From Glandiceps talaboti (Eukaryota > Hemichordata > Enteropneusta > Spengelidae): a stretch of DNA of 64,000 nucleotides. The notes beneath the pieces were generated by a model, which was not told where the DNA came from, ran no database searches, and was given only the letters and a program-made list of their open reading frames with translations. Numbering within the stretch: position 1 is the first letter of the stretch; each line of letters starts with the position of its first letter. The stretch lies in the NCBI RefSeq assembly GCF_964340395.1, contig NC_135555.1:11846931-11910930 (forward strand), read 5' to 3'. A program made the translations under genes and the position numbers. Shown piece by piece: positions 12,288 through 38,329 of the stretch.

Positions 12288-12735
12288 GGCCAATCTGGTT
12301 AAAATCTGATGTAGTGTATGTTTACTGTTCTTTTGTGAGCGCCCATTACCTACATCTGACACAATACCATACGTTTTCTCGAGCCACACATGAGTGCCGA
12401 GTGAATTTACTCAACAAATGAGAATGTGTAATGTGCCGTAACATACGGGTACAGTATTTCAGCGTGCTCTGTTCGAAAAGAGCTTGAGCACAGAGCGCAG
12501 ACAACGATGTTATCATTACTGTTTGATGGTTCTCTTTCTTTCAATTTTCAAAGTTGAGTGTTATACTGTAAGACGAATTCTGGTCGGCTACTCATAAGTA
12601 AGACATTGGTATTGTGAGAGATGTAGGTAATGAGCACTCACAAAAGAACAAACGACAGTAAACGTAAGAGCTAAAAATAAATCACGCTGAGTAAATTACA
12701 TCGGATTTTAACCAGATTGATACCTGGTATAGACC
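12288..12735. mobile_element. long inverted-repeat element (MITE-like)
   Basis: The left arm (around 12288-12372) reads CAATCTGGTTAAAATCTGATG, then TTCTTTTGTGAGCGCCCATTA and CTACATCTGACACAATACCA. The right arm (around 12600-12735) is its diverged reverse complement. The spacer is about 230 bp. The arms have a few mismatches and an indel. No ORF is present. Confidence 0.7.
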
Positions 12736-15263
12736 AAGTATGTTTAAAGAGCTGAATAATTCTGTTCTTATATTTACTTGGTTATAACAATTTGTCAGTT
12801 TATTTCATATACTTTCAAAAAGTACATTGAATACTGCCATTATCAAATACATGAACCTTTTCACAACTTGTTATTTACAATACCTACTGTGCATATTTTG
12901 ACTATGTTTTATTTGTATTTGGGTCAAACAAATTCTAATCTATATATATTTTTTTTTATAAACCTTACATACTCATATTTGTTGTTTTTATTTATGTTTT
13001 TGTTTTTGTTTCACATCATCATAAAACCACAAGCCTCGTTATGGAACTGTCAATGACACATCTTGCGTCAGCAGAAAAAAATAGGCTCTGACTTGTATAG
13101 GAACGTTGTTTCTTTATTATCAGTTATGTCGTTGTGTTTCATGAGCACCATCTGATGTGCTCAGGTAGGAATTATTTAAAGGAGATGGGTACCTTGTGAA
13201 TTCACGTTGTTTAATAAATATTTGAATGGTCAACACTTATTGCTATTTCTTCATGTTCATTTCCACTGTACTCCAAGATATCCAAAACTAAAACTCCCAC
13301 TGCAAATATCTGCATCTGTATTTTTGTAAGGCTTTCATTGTAGTTTCTGAATACATACATGTAATAACTTACGTAAACGTTAATGGACTTTTTACAATGA
13401 AAATGAACTAGAAGCAGTCGACAACACGTTTAGTGGAAGTTACTTAGCTAGGCCTGTATGTCATTTTAAGTGCAGATTGATGCCAACTTTGTACTGCTAC
13501 CCCGATGAATAAAAGTGAATGAAACAAATCTCATGTTAACATTCAGATTTTTATTGCATAATGTGAATTCCCAAGATATCCTTTCCAAATCTGCTCTAAT
13601 CTTACAATGATGACTTTATTGGTAATGATTAAATCACATGTAATATACTGGCAGTATCACCGTGCCGATACAAATTACAATATAATCCCTCTGCTGTAAT
13701 TGGGATACTAAGTTTATGATGAATTCAACAAAGGAAATAGATTTACAGTAATACTGCACTTTTTACATACATTCATGTCATAAAAATTGATAATCTCCAA
13801 CATTCATGTCATAAAAATAGCAGTCTTGAACTAATCCTATTGTAATTGTATTTAATAGCTCAATACAAAAAAAAAAATTCATCTTAGAGATTCATGTCTG
13901 TCGATGTCATAGCCTGTTTACATCACAAGCACAGATCTGTGATTTTGCTTTGCTGTCTCACAAAGCGCTTGATATGCTAGTAACAGCAAATGGTTAATTT
14001 AGCCACGCCTCCAAATGTCACTTCTCAGCATGCCTGTTTGTAGATATTTACATACTTTTCACTATTATGTAAATTTATGTAGCTCTTGTGCTCATTTCAA
14101 TCAATGGGGGAATATTTATATAAAAGACTTCATTTGAATATGGTAAATTAGGCTGGAATACATTATCACTCTCCATTGCCACTAATTACAGGTAGTTCAC
14201 TTGCATTTTTTTCAAACTTATCAGTTTGAGCATACAAATTTCAAACAACATGAATTGTTTGCCATTGCTAGAAATATAAGTGGTTTGTGAGCCATCAAAT
14301 AAAAAACACAGATAGCAATTTAAACAGGCTTATGTCTATCAATGCTCAATACATCATGAATTTGTAGCATGGCGATAATTATGACTCTTTTTTCACAGGG
14401 TTTTTTTTCATTAATAATGAACCAAACAGCAGTGCACATACCTCTATTTTGATACCTTCTGAGTACTTCATGTAAAAAAAGTGAATCTTTTGTAGGGAGA
14501 TTTAGTTTTGATGTTTTCTTTTAGCCAGTGTTATATGCCATCAATGAAACTGAATACAGGAGTTTGAGTGCACATACTTGTCTTCTCATGCCTTTTCCAC
14601 CTTTCAGTGAATCCATAGTGAATTTCTTATACTACAGTTAGTAATAGAATGGCAGGAGATAGTTCAAGCTTCCTTCATTTTTTTCACTCTTGGTTTAATA
14701 CATGACCATCAAAAATGAATTAATTTAAACACAGAAATGCACATTCTGCAATTGTTCTAAAAATACCTTCAGTTGTTGAGTAAATTGAGAATTTTCAATC
14801 TTCAAAATTATCAAAATTCATCTGTGTTGGTAATCCAATGTATTACATTTAGCTTTTGTTCCAAACACAAACTTGAAAATTGTTTATACATGAAATGTTC
14901 TACTGCGGAACAAAAGGATCAATGTAATACATAGAATTTCTAATCTTGGGCTTTAGTTCTGTCTTCCTCTTTTTTGTAACTGGGTTTTGTCCACCATCAT
15001 TAACGAATTCTGAACACAGAAGTGTCACATACTTGTTATCAAATAAGTCTATGTACAAAGAAAATCTACAAGCTGTGTTCCAGCTTCTCAGGTGCAAGGT
15101 AGTATTCCTATAAAGAAAGTCATTTGAATTGGAAACAAATATTGTATGGTGCGTAAATTTTGAGAGGCATACACAGCCTTTACTGCAAGAGTGTGTAGTA
15201 CACAATGCTTCACAAGTGTTTGCTCTGTATTTAGGTAATGCATAATGATGTAAACAGCAGCCA

Positions 15264-15415
15264 CAGTAGGTAGTAACAATAGACAGTGGGTAGTAACGAT
15301 GGGTAGTAGGTAGTAACAATGGGCAGTGGGTAGTAACAATAGACAGTGGGTAGTAACAATGGACAGTAGGTAGTAACAATGTAAGACAGTAGGTAGTAAC
15401 AATGTAAGACAGTAC
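15264..15415. repeat. minisatellite, about 20-bp unit
   Basis: Units resemble GGTAGTAACAATGGGCAGT, repeated about seven times with small variants. The last two units are extended by TAAGA. Long minus-strand reading frames across it are a by-product of the repeat. Confidence 0.85.
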
Positions 15416-17946
15416 AATAGTTACTGCAGAAAAGTAAATTGGAAACAATGGCGTTTTGATTCATCTACTTCAGACCTTGATCACACAATGATTTAATTAT
15501 TCAGCATTGATGTATCTCAGAACTAGGGGAATAATAATAGTAGATAATGGTAGATTTGGGCGATTTTACATGATTTAACATTCAAATATTCAACTTTACA
15601 ATGACCACAGAATAAATCGCTTTCACAGTGCATGGATGTATAATACATCCATGCACAGTTTGAGGTCAATCTCTGCTACCTTTGATCCACTGTTTGTAAT
15701 CATTACATGAAACCTTGTACTTGTAGCCACTCTCTGAATTTGATATCTCATCAAAACTGCATGCTCATCCTGTAACAGCTGTTGTAGCACAAATTTACAG
15801 TTTGCGATATATTTTTTAATGTTTATTCACAAACCATCACTAATGTTACTTCGGCAATATACATAATCTTTTCACTCTTCATGTAGGCATATTAACCTCA
15901 GTTAAGTTGTGCTAAAAATGCTCGTTTGAAACCAACTACCTTATCAAGATTATGCAATACCATTTCAGTCATTATTCGTAGGGTCTTTTTAAATACGTTA
16001 CCCTACAGGGATATCAATAAACCTGTGAAACTCAGTAATCTATCAGCCAGTAGTCATCCCACGTGGTTAACACACAATATGAAGAATGATTAGCTTTTCT
16101 GTCAAGAAAAAATGTAGTTGACAGCTTGCCATGAATTTTGATTGCTAACAGCAAACAGTTCTTGGCATATCACAGTCTTACTTGTCTGTGGGCATATTAA
16201 AGACCTAAGTCTTTTTATGGTTTAGGTTGTCTGTCAGTCAGTCAGTCAGTAAGGTGATTATCACAAAGTTGCGTACAATCTCAACAGATTGTACAATTTT
16301 TCTCAAGAAATGCACATAAAACCTAGAAGCAATGGAGCAAGAGTGTCTTCAAAATTTCAAAATGGTTGTATGAAAAAATGGTCCCACTGATAAAGACTTT
16401 AGAGAAATGTAATGATTCTCAGGTCTCTTCTAAAATTGTTATTTTCCATTTAGACAGTCCTCTCTCTCTCTAAAACATGATAATAATCTTTATGTATTAG
16501 ATATGGCTTTTGTAGATGAGGATGTATGGTACAAGGGCCCGGCGACTTTAGGAGGACCTGTAAGCTGTACTATCAAGGTTCATATACATACCCATATCCA
16601 GTTTTATCATACATACCCTATGGAGTGTTAAAATGCATTAGAAAATATTATTTTGCTTATTTTTGGAGAAAATAATGGTTTAACAATTCACACAACTGAC
16701 CTTATTTGGGCAAAGTGTGCATGGGCGCGATACTGCAAATTATTGTACAGATGTGAGAGTGCTGCCGTCCATTGAATTACAATAGAGACAATAGGGATGT
16801 TGTACAGGGTATATGATAATTCAACAAATGGCTGGTTAATTAACATCCATGATTCATAGCCAACCTGATAGTATGTCAATAATAAAATGTACTTAGACTT
16901 TCATTTATTGGACATCTTTGAGAACTGCATCATTGTCAATTACACATTACTACTTTGCTAAAATTTTCGTATTTCAGAGAAACAAAACAGACTGCTATGC
17001 TGAATGGCAGTTTTGAAATTATCCTTGTCATACTCTTAAGCTTGCCAAATTCTGTGTTTGTTTGTAGCTTTCCCCCCCCCAAAAAAAAAAAAGCAACAAC
17101 ACAACAAACAAACAAACAAACAAAAACCAATAACAACACTTCAACAGATTCAGAAACACACCAAATATTGCAAACAAACACAACACAACGGTGGAAAACA
17201 TTACATTTCTCTTGGATGCCCATTTTGGAAAATATGTACCAGTAAGAATAATTATATTGTCAGTGAATTTACTGCAAAAACTGTAAACATAAAACAAATG
17301 CACATCAATTGATAATAAACAAGTATACAATAATTATTTGTGTATTTCAGTTGTTTGTATTTCTGTCACCACGTTAGAAAGTATACTGGATTATAACCAT
17401 CGAGGCTGCACCTTGGTTAGAAATTATTATATGAAAATTGAATAAAAAATACATTAGAATGTAAAAAGTTGATCTTGCATGTCAGGAAATCTTCAAGTCA
17501 TGTATATGCACAGTCATGTAATTAGGAAAAGAGGCACAAGCTAAGATAACATGTAAAAATGTTTTTAAAAATCTCGTAACTACAAGCTTTTCTGCTGATA
17601 ATGCAATAAAAACTACAAGTACAACAATTCAACCATTATAAAAGAATTATGTTAAAAATCAATAAATGGCTAACCCGATATCCAGAAAGAAAGAACTTTG
17701 ACTGCATATGGATTTTCAAAATTCAGCTGTTGGTAGTCACTCTGTCTAAGTTAGCCAATGTTCTTTTTCTCATGAGTAGCAACATACAATCATATTCTAC
17801 CATCCTGCAACACACTATTGCCACAGTTGTTGTTTCAGTAGATAAGATTTATTATCTGAACACAGTTGGAATGGAAGTGATTATGGAGTGTTGTTAAACA
17901 CATTCAAGACAACAGTTAGTTCAAAACACAACATGAGTACATCTGC

Positions 17947-17952
17947 TTTATT
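17947..17952 (-). terminator. possible RPP40 polyadenylation signal
   Basis: TTTATT on the plus strand (AATAAA on the minus) lies about 700 bp past the RPP40 stop. It is the nearest canonical signal noticed. A non-canonical signal closer to the gene is equally possible. Confidence 0.25.
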
Positions 17953-18653
17953 CATGTAGTTTGGGTAGATACAACTAAATACTACTTGATTTCAGTACAA
18001 TCTGTTTTTAAATTGCTTCCTGTCCATCCATACATACAATACACAGGACACTTATCAATTACACTCCCACTGTGTACAGACAGTAAAAATGCTTCTATCT
18101 ATCATGGAAGCATCACCTATGTATCTCTCTCTACATTGTACTAGAATAACAACTGAGACACTAAAGTGTTCCCAGTAGGATGATTTTCATTTAAATTGTG
18201 TTTATCTACAAGTTGATGTATTATGTGGCTTTCCATCTTCTAAGTACATGAAAAGAGCTATATAGCATATCTTCAAAAAAAAATGGTGTTCATTCTAGTA
18301 CATGTCAAGAGTTTATAAGCATATCTCCAAAGTGGATTCATTCCACATAAAATTTAAATATCCCCCATGTCAAATTGTCCACTAGCCTGGCGCCTGTCTT
18401 TCAAAATTTTTTGATGATATATGTGATACTTTGGCAGTGTCATGATTCCATTGCCTCAATGTACCAGTATATCTTACACCACAGTATATCACATATGTTA
18501 TACTTTGACAGTGTCATGATTCTGTCTCCACACCTCTCCTTCACCACTAACATAAGTCTACAATTTATCAAATTGTAAATCATTACAGAGAGCAGTGACA
18601 CGTACTTCAAATTTATGAAGTGATATCCTGAACTACTACAAACTTCTCTTATA

Positions 18654-31486
<12,833 letters not shown>

Positions 31487-32331
31487 GGTTAGTGTAAACA
31501 ATTTTTGCCTCGTTTCGCCTTCACATTAAACAACGCAATTGGTGTATTACCACTGTCTCTGAACCATTAAATTGGCTATATCAGAGCATTTGATTAACTA
31601 ACAGTTGGATAAACTTGCGGCCGCCTCACATCTCCCACTCTCCTGACATGTGCGCCACCACCGGCTTCAAATTTCAGGTCAGAGGTTGTCAGCCTTGATC
31701 AGTACATATAAATAACAAACATTGATATATAATTGTAGATAACATAATTTTCTGATATCGCGTCGCTATCAAATATTCTTTTTGTAATTTTAGATAGGTA
31801 TCACTACAGACTTTATGAGTTCATTCTATATGCCAGTGCTATTCTCACAAGATATATATATATATTTAGGTACGAGGATAGCTTTAACTTATCGCTTATA
31901 TAGGTCAAAGGTTGGCACATATTTTGATTAGCGTCTCGCTCTTGCGGCTCGCACACCGAAAGTACCTGTGCCAGTACGTTCTCGCCAAGTACTTTTCTTC
32001 GATTTTGAATCATCGCGGTAATTCGCTGCATGTAGTAAGTCGCAAGAACCTACCCGTACCCAACCAACTGCCTTGCGAAGAAACGTAAATGCCCGTTACA
32101 TTGTGACAGACGATCGATAGAGGGGTCACTCTATCATCCAACGGCCGAGGATGGAACAGGGTGGATGTTACCATGGAGGCTATATCTCCATGATGTTACG
32201 TACGGTATAGATGGTCATGATGTCAACATAGCGGCGGTGCGTTGTCCGATTTGTTGGAGCCAACTACATGTACAGTTAATTTTTCAGTTATTGTTATCGA
32301 CAATATCTGTTCGAGTTGAAGAACGAACAAA
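31487..32331. promoter_or_regulatory. RPP40/ATMIN divergent promoter interval
   Basis: An 845-bp interval separates the RPP40 ATG (-) from the ATMIN ATG (+). It contains CpG-containing patches (near 31620, 31760, 31925 and 32090-32245) and a GCGGCGG element at 32231. No other ORF or repeat was recognised apart from an AT microsatellite near 31850. A shared housekeeping-type promoter, or two close ones, is the likely reading. Confidence 0.5.
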
Positions 32332-35300
32332 ATGTCTGACAGCACAGGTGATAAACAACAGCAAACAACAGTGGATGAAGAACAGAGGCAACGCAGACAG
32401 ACTGAGGAGGGAGAGGACGAAAACGAAGAATGTGAAATTATTTGCCCGACAATTGAAGAATTGATGAAACAACCACAAACTAATTTGACTTGTACAGTGC
32501 CAGGTTGTTCGAGAATTATTTCTAACCCTGCTGCTATGAAAATGCATCTCAACAAGGTCCATCATATTTACGAGGTGAGCAGATTTTGAGTTGGGTGTCA
32601 TTATTGTCAGTGTGTTTTTGAATGGATATAAAGTTGTAAATTTATTTCAAACCAAAATATTTTTGTCTTTCTGGGTTTTGCACTCAAAAATTACAAAGAA
32701 CTATAGAAAAAAATTAAGAATAATGCCACAATTATTGCAGCTAGGGACAGCTTAGTATTCGAAATATGCACTTCAAGAATTCGATACATATTAATTATTT
32801 CCAGACCTACTGAAGGGTAGGTACATGTCTGACTTTACTCTTGAGGTTACATACAAACTAATTGCAGATAGTTCTGCTTGCTGACAGAGTATGGGACTTG
32901 ATTCTGGTATTGTACCTACACATAGGAAGAAAATACTTGTATGTATGTTGTTTGTATAGAATCCAGATTTACATACACACAAATACTTACATGTAGTATT
33001 TTATCATATTTGAATCAGTATACATTATTGTTTGTGTGTTTGTTTGTTTGTTTGTTTGTTTCTTGGGAAACCTTGTAGAATCTAAATTTTAAATCTGTGT
33101 ACATTAATTTTTTATTTTGTAATTTGTCTGTGAATCTTGTAGCATCCAAATGAAGCACAACTATTTGTGCCTTTGAGGAGGACAGGAAAGAAGAAAAGTG
33201 TCACCAAACTATTCTACTGTCCTATAGAGGGATGCCGTAGAAGTGTCGGGAGTAAACGACACTTTGCAAGACTACCCCTTGTCAAACAGGTATTTCAGTA
33301 TTTTATTGATGGAGCAAGCAGATACAACAACTGACATCAGACCGCGGACGAACGGACCTTTGACAAACCGTAAATAGACAAATTAGAACAATAACACTTG
33401 ACACAGTATGTTGCATGTTGGAAGTACAGAGACTTGTATTACATACCATAAATTTATAAGAACAGTTTTATGGCCTCTTTATATAATAGTTAACTGGTCA
33501 CAAACAAATTTCCATTTCCCCTGGGTATTTTGTGTACACATAAAGAGGCCATAAAACTTCTTATCAAACATTGGTGTTTAATACAAGTCTCTGCTGTTCC
33601 AATATGTTAAGCCAAGTGTTATTAATCCAATTAATTTGTTTTAATTTCCCTCTTTGTAAAAGGTTCTGTTTGTCCACAGTCTGATGTCAGCACAGTTGTA
33701 ACATAGTGTTATTGCTTGAATTAGTCTGTATTACAAGGTACACTGTGACAGGGCGCCCTCATACATCGGTTAACTCCTTTTCCCTGAGTGCCAGCTGATA
33801 GGTGTGCACATAGACGTAGGTGGAGGGTCATGGTGTGCACTAGCATGATGTGTCATATTTGACTGAGTATGCCTGAATCAGAGTTATGTGCTTATACCTA
33901 CAATGATGTGTACATGTACATGTATGGTCATACTTACAGAAGCCAAAGATTTCTCCATGGCAAAAAAAAAGCAATTTCCCATCAAATATCTCCAATTTAT
34001 TTAGACTATGTGAATAGAATAACCACTTAGTAACTGGATCATTACTTTGACAACACTGTGACACAGTATTTAATTTATAACACAATCATAATAGATGTCA
34101 TTAGGAATCACAATGATGGAGTAACTAGAATCATGGTTTTGCTGTTTTCAATTTGTCAAAATTTGTTCGTGATAATGACCTACTGTTCTTCACTTTTCAT
34201 CAGCATTATTTAAAGATGCATGCAGAAAAGAAGATGTTCTGTCGGAAATGTGAGAAAGGTTTCAGTACCCAGTCAGATTGTAAAAGACATGAAGAGATAT
34301 GTGGTCGTTTGTTTTACTGTGGATGTGGTTGTCCATACTCGACAAGAGAAGCATTGCTAACTCACCAGAGAAGACAACAACATTCACTGCCAAGTCAACC
34401 CAAAGACAAACTGAAAACCATTACATTTCCAAGGTCAGTCTCAATGTCTCAATGTTGCAATGCATGTAATGCAGTGTTTGCTCTACAGCTACAGTACCAG
34501 AGAATATTATCCAGTGTTTACACCTTGGTTATACTGCCCTCTAGTGTTCATTTCTGAATACTCTTAAACGTGAAATCCTGGATAATACTTCTTTAGAGAT
34601 GAACATTTACCACAGTAACTGAAACAAAAAGCCTTTTATTTAAAAATAATGTACCAAACAATAGTTTTTTCCCTCTAAATTACAAGCTTCTTGGCATGGA
34701 ATTATTGCTGCCTCTCACAGCAGCCATATTTTACTTTATCACAAGCATTCCTGTGAACAGTTATGATTTTGAAGTCTATACATATCTTTCAGTTTCATTT
34801 CAGACCACCTCTGACATTATATGATGTTTGTCAACTATTTGATGTAATGATTCTTGTATCACAACAAAATTTAGTGTCCATCTGATGTGTCAATGATGAA
34901 AATCTTAAAATCCAGACATTTTTCATATCAAATGATTTTTTTTTTCTTTTTCAGTCCGGAAACTGTGCTTATCCAACGAAAACCAGAGCAACCCAAGAAG
35001 GATAAAAAATCTTCAAGTGTTACTGAAAGTAAGAAAAGTACAGTTGTTCCTATTTTACCACGACCATCATTTCAATATGTGCCTGTAATGTTAGCCGTGC
35101 CTATTGGTGTACCAATACCACCTGCACCTGTACACAAGATTCGAGCCTTTATACCACCGGCTGAGGATAATTCACGAAGCTGTGGAGCACCAGAAAAACT
35201 TCCCAATGCTAGAGGGAGAGCAGAGAGCGTCCCCAGAACTCTGAGAAATCAATCTTCAGAGAGTGTTGTAAGTCAAACTGTTACTTCGGAGAGTGTATCT

Positions 35301-36881
35301 GACAGTTTCGTAAGCCAGTCTCTCAGTACTCAGACAATGCGAGCAGATACTACTTGTGGTCAGGCAACGCAGACTTTAGCATTACGTACTTCCGCATCTC
35401 GTGTTATGAACAGACGGTCATGTACCACAAGCACTAACACGTCACCAAAAATGAGACAGAAACAGAGCGCCAGAAAAAGACACCATGTCACCACACAAAC
35501 ATCAACAGGTGTACAACATAGAACCACTAAGCATACTCAGACCAGTTCGGTTCAAAGAAAAAGAGTAAAGACAAGTAAACATCAGAATTTCCAAGACAGT
35601 GGCAGTAATACAGATACACCGTTACCATCGGGTCTGCCTTTGAATTATGCACAAGACATCCAGACACAGACCAGTGGAGACTGTATCATCAAACAAGCAA
35701 TGCTGTCAGTTGATATAGACACCCAAACAAACGAACATCTGCTAGGTTTGAGTGTGGATGCCTACACTAGTACTACCAACCCTGTCATCAACATGGAAAC
35801 TCAGACCAATGAAAGCATGCCTCCAATGACTCACATCCCAGGTGTTCCTGATTTGAACCAATCAGCACTCTCCAATGCTCATACTCAAACCTACAGGACA
35901 ATTAATCCATTAGATTTGGACATCCCTCCCACGACAAGTTGCGAGACCCAGACTTTCCTCGCATCGAGTCAACAGCCATCTGGTAATTTAGACATGACGA
36001 ACATGATTCACTTTACTGATTCTTTGGATCACAACAACAGTTCAAGTGTCACTAGCACTGTCACCCAGACTGAGACTCAGTCAACAGGAAGTTTTGGAGG
36101 GCTTTCTGACAGTCAGACTCAAACGTTTCAACTTCTACAAGACTTGAATTCCATCATCGGCTGGGAAAGCAGTGCCACACAAACACAGGAAAGTTTTCTG
36201 AACGAGACTGCATGTAACGATGATGTACATAATAACACCGTGGAGACACAAACAAGGGAAGCAGATGATCAAGTTTTCCACTCAAATGGAGTACAAACAG
36301 ATACTATGGAATTTGACTTTGAAAACTTGATAACTGATCAAGAGGCTGAGAACGTGTGCGTTGATTTCACAGCGACAGACCCTGATGTTGAATTCCTAGA
36401 TTCATACGCACAAACAAATCTACAATTTGCATATAACGGGGCTGATAACTTTACCCAAACAGGAAATGATTCATTCTTTGGAGAGACAGAGGTCGTGGAC
36501 ATTCACACTCAGACATCAGCAACGGTACTGAGAGTAGCAGAGGACTTTAATACAATGACTACACAAACAGTATCAAGTACATGTACAGACATGTTAGCTA
36601 CTGAACACAATGACTGTCAAGTACAAGTTGACTTACAAACAGCCACCAAATCCACAGACACTCACACACAGACAGCCGTTAACAGTTACCTATCTGATCA
36701 GGTAGAACAAACAGATATGGAGACGCAGACGTTTGGACGCTATGAATATTTTCCGCCTTCTAGCACAGAGCTTGCTCATACAGAAACGCAGACGCTATTC
36801 TCAGATCTGGGTATTTTAACAGACTCTAGTTTGACAGATTCACACACTCAAACATACTTCCATGAAAATAAAAATAATTGA
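32332..36881 (+). CDS. ATMIN: ATMIN/ASCIZ, zinc-finger ATM interactor (4 coding exons, 848 aa)
   Basis: ATMIN is a nuclear zinc-finger protein. It activates transcription of dynein light chain LC8 (DYNLL1), is inhibited by LC8 binding, and partners ATM signalling. Coding exons are 32332-32574, 33143-33289, 34204-34433 and 34955-36881, with GT-AG introns in matching phases (exon 3's GTCAGT donor is weak). The sum is 2547 nt; human ATMIN is about 823 aa. Four zinc fingers are seen: CTVPGCSRIISN (exon 1, CX4C-X12-HX4H), FYCPIEGCRRS to LKMH (spanning exons 2 and 3), FCRKCEKGFSTQSDCKRH, and FYCGCGCPYSTREALLTH. The linker YLKMHAEKKMFC is close to the vertebrate one. The long last exon is Ser/Thr/Gln-rich with 20 TQT tripeptides, the LC8-binding consensus. 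Intron 2 contains a MITE. Confidence 0.93.
33328..33698. mobile_element. MITE-like inverted-repeat element in ATMIN intron 2
   Basis: The left end CAACTGACATCAGACCGCGGA pairs with the right end CTGATGTCAGCACAGTTG. Inner arms also pair, for example TTTTATGGCCTCTTTAT (around 33466) with ATAAAGAGGCCATAAAA (around 33541). It is about 371 bp and non-coding. Confidence 0.75.
34534..34550. promoter_or_regulatory. weak CTCF-like motif in ATMIN intron 3
   Basis: ACTGCCCTCTAGTGTTC resembles the CTCF core in reverse orientation with a mismatch at the end. It is about 100 bp past exon 3. This is listed as a weak candidate only. Confidence 0.2.
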
Positions 36882-37026
36882 GTCTACGAAAATGACAAAA
36901 TACAGTACTGCCAAATGTGGGGATATATGAAAATATATTTAAATTGAATAGCTTTTGATATATATAGACCTGCAAATTAAAACAACTTATTTCAAATGCT
37001 TCTCAAAAGCAATTTGAAAAGCATAT

Positions 37027-37232
37027 TGACTACTAAACATTATATATAGACTACTAAATTAGGAGTAGTCCAGGGCACATAGACTACTAAACATTGTATA
37101 TAGACTACCAAATTAGCAGCAGTCCAGGGCACATAGACTACTAAACATTGTATCTAGACTACCAAATTAGTAGTAGTCCAGGGCACATAGACTACCGGGT
37201 ACTAAACATTGTATCTGCAGTACTAAATTTAT
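37027..37232. repeat. 54-bp tandem repeat, about 3.5 copies
   Basis: CAGGGCACATAGACTACTAA starts at 37071, with copies at 37125 and 37179, giving a period of 54 bp. It lies in or just past the ATMIN 3' UTR. Each unit contains the related words GACTACTAAACATTGTAT and GACTACCAAATTAG. Confidence 0.85.
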
Positions 37233-37345
37233 GAGGTGGCAGTCTGTTAGAGCAATGGAAGTCAATACAGATTTGTAGTTAAGTTCATGTGGCTAAATCC
37301 GACTACCAACTTAGATTCAAGTTCTGGCCAGCTGTAGTTCCTATA
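37233..37345 (+). repeat. possible tRNA-derived SINE head
   Basis: GTGGCAGTCTGTTAGAGCAA resembles a pol III A box (TRGCNNAGYNNGTTAGAGC). About 60 bp later, AGATTCAAGTTCTG resembles a B box (GGTTCGANTCC). The spacing is somewhat long for a tRNA, and no cloverleaf could be drawn, so this would be a decayed SINE rather than a tRNA gene. Confidence 0.3.
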
Positions 37346-37388
37346 GTATCATAATGCAGAGACTGTACACCAGCTTTATAAATTTTCA

Positions 37389-37394
37389 AATAAA
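37389..37394 (+). terminator. possible ATMIN polyadenylation signal AATAAA
   Basis: A canonical signal about 510 bp after the ATMIN stop, beyond the 54-bp repeat. Further AATAAA signals at about 37800 are alternatives. Confidence 0.35.
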
Positions 37395-38329
37395 TGACAG
37401 TTAATCTTAACATAGATCAGTATGTTTGAGATCAGAATAAACACCAACCATTTCAAAGTCAAAACCGATTACACTGTCATCAGTTATCAAGTACCATCTG
37501 GTAATACAAAGCCATGTAAGCTATCAACATGATCCAGTTGTCATGGAACTGTTGCCGGGATACCATCAGGGACGTAATCTTTTATAATTTCAAAACTGGC
37601 AGATTTACAAAGATGGGAGCTCAAGTTGGATTACAATGTCCTCAAAAACAATATGTATATGAATAGAGGTATTCTGTCTGTCAGATTAACATGTGTTTCT
37701 TATCATATTCCATCATGATTGCACAGTGGCCTGAAGTGAAGGACTTGATGCACTCCAGAGTGCCGTATCTCTAATTGGAAAAGCCAAGGACATGTGGTGT
37801 AAATAAATAATATTCTTTATAAGTCAGTTAATTTTTATTTTTCTGTTCTCACAAAAAGAAAGACATGCTAACAAATAAATCTATGAAATCATGCATGCAT
37901 GTAACATCTATGTCATGTATTCATGAATTGCAGTTCTGTTTGTAAATATTTATTTTCTTCATTGTACAATGTGTATTTGCTTGTTTGTATTTATATATAC
38001 AAATATACATACATCAAACTATTCTAGTGTACAAGTTTGACAGAGTGTGTTGTTCACTTGCAAATATTTATCTATTCACCATATATTTGCTTGATTATAT
38101 ATATATATACACACACTTGCATACACTACACCAATATATTTGTTTCATTTATACAGTCACAACCCATTGTGCTGTTTGCTTTATGTCTTGGTTCTGTATT
38201 GAAGCCCGGGTTCATTGAGGTTTTTCCACTTTCTACTGTACTAATACTATGTTTACATTGTATGTATGTATGTAGACAGGATAACATAGGTGACTCAAAC
38301 AGGAGCCCAGAATTAGATATCATTCCTCA

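Larger units (their letters stand above)
12217..17946. other. CENPN-RPP40 intergenic region, no gene recognised
   Basis: The two genes converge on this stretch of about 6 kb. It holds an inverted-repeat element (12288-12735), a 20-bp minisatellite (15264-15415) and scattered homopolymer or simple repeats. A weak near-duplicate of about 35 bp occurs at 13765-13820. Open frames are short, lack splice context or derive from repeats. No RNA gene was recognised. Confidence 0.6.

Noticed and set aside
14900-15464. Three overlapping minus-strand frames, the longest 182 residues
   Set aside because: Their repeated LLPTVHCYY-type stretches come from the 20-bp minisatellite read in three frames, and the unique flanks show no recognisable protein.
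16936-17330. Overlapping frames of 84-100 residues on both strands
   Set aside because: They cross poly-C, poly-A and (CAAA)n sequence; composition is low-complexity and there are no splice sites in phase.
34153-34203. Upstream extension of the ATMIN exon 3 frame to an ATG at 34153
   Set aside because: The TTTTCATCAG acceptor and homology starting at HYLKMHAEKK show that this part is intron.
34887-34954. ATG at 34887 as the start of a separate gene for the TQT-rich protein
   Set aside because: A poly-T then CAG acceptor at 34954 and phase agreement with exon 3 show it is the last ATMIN exon.
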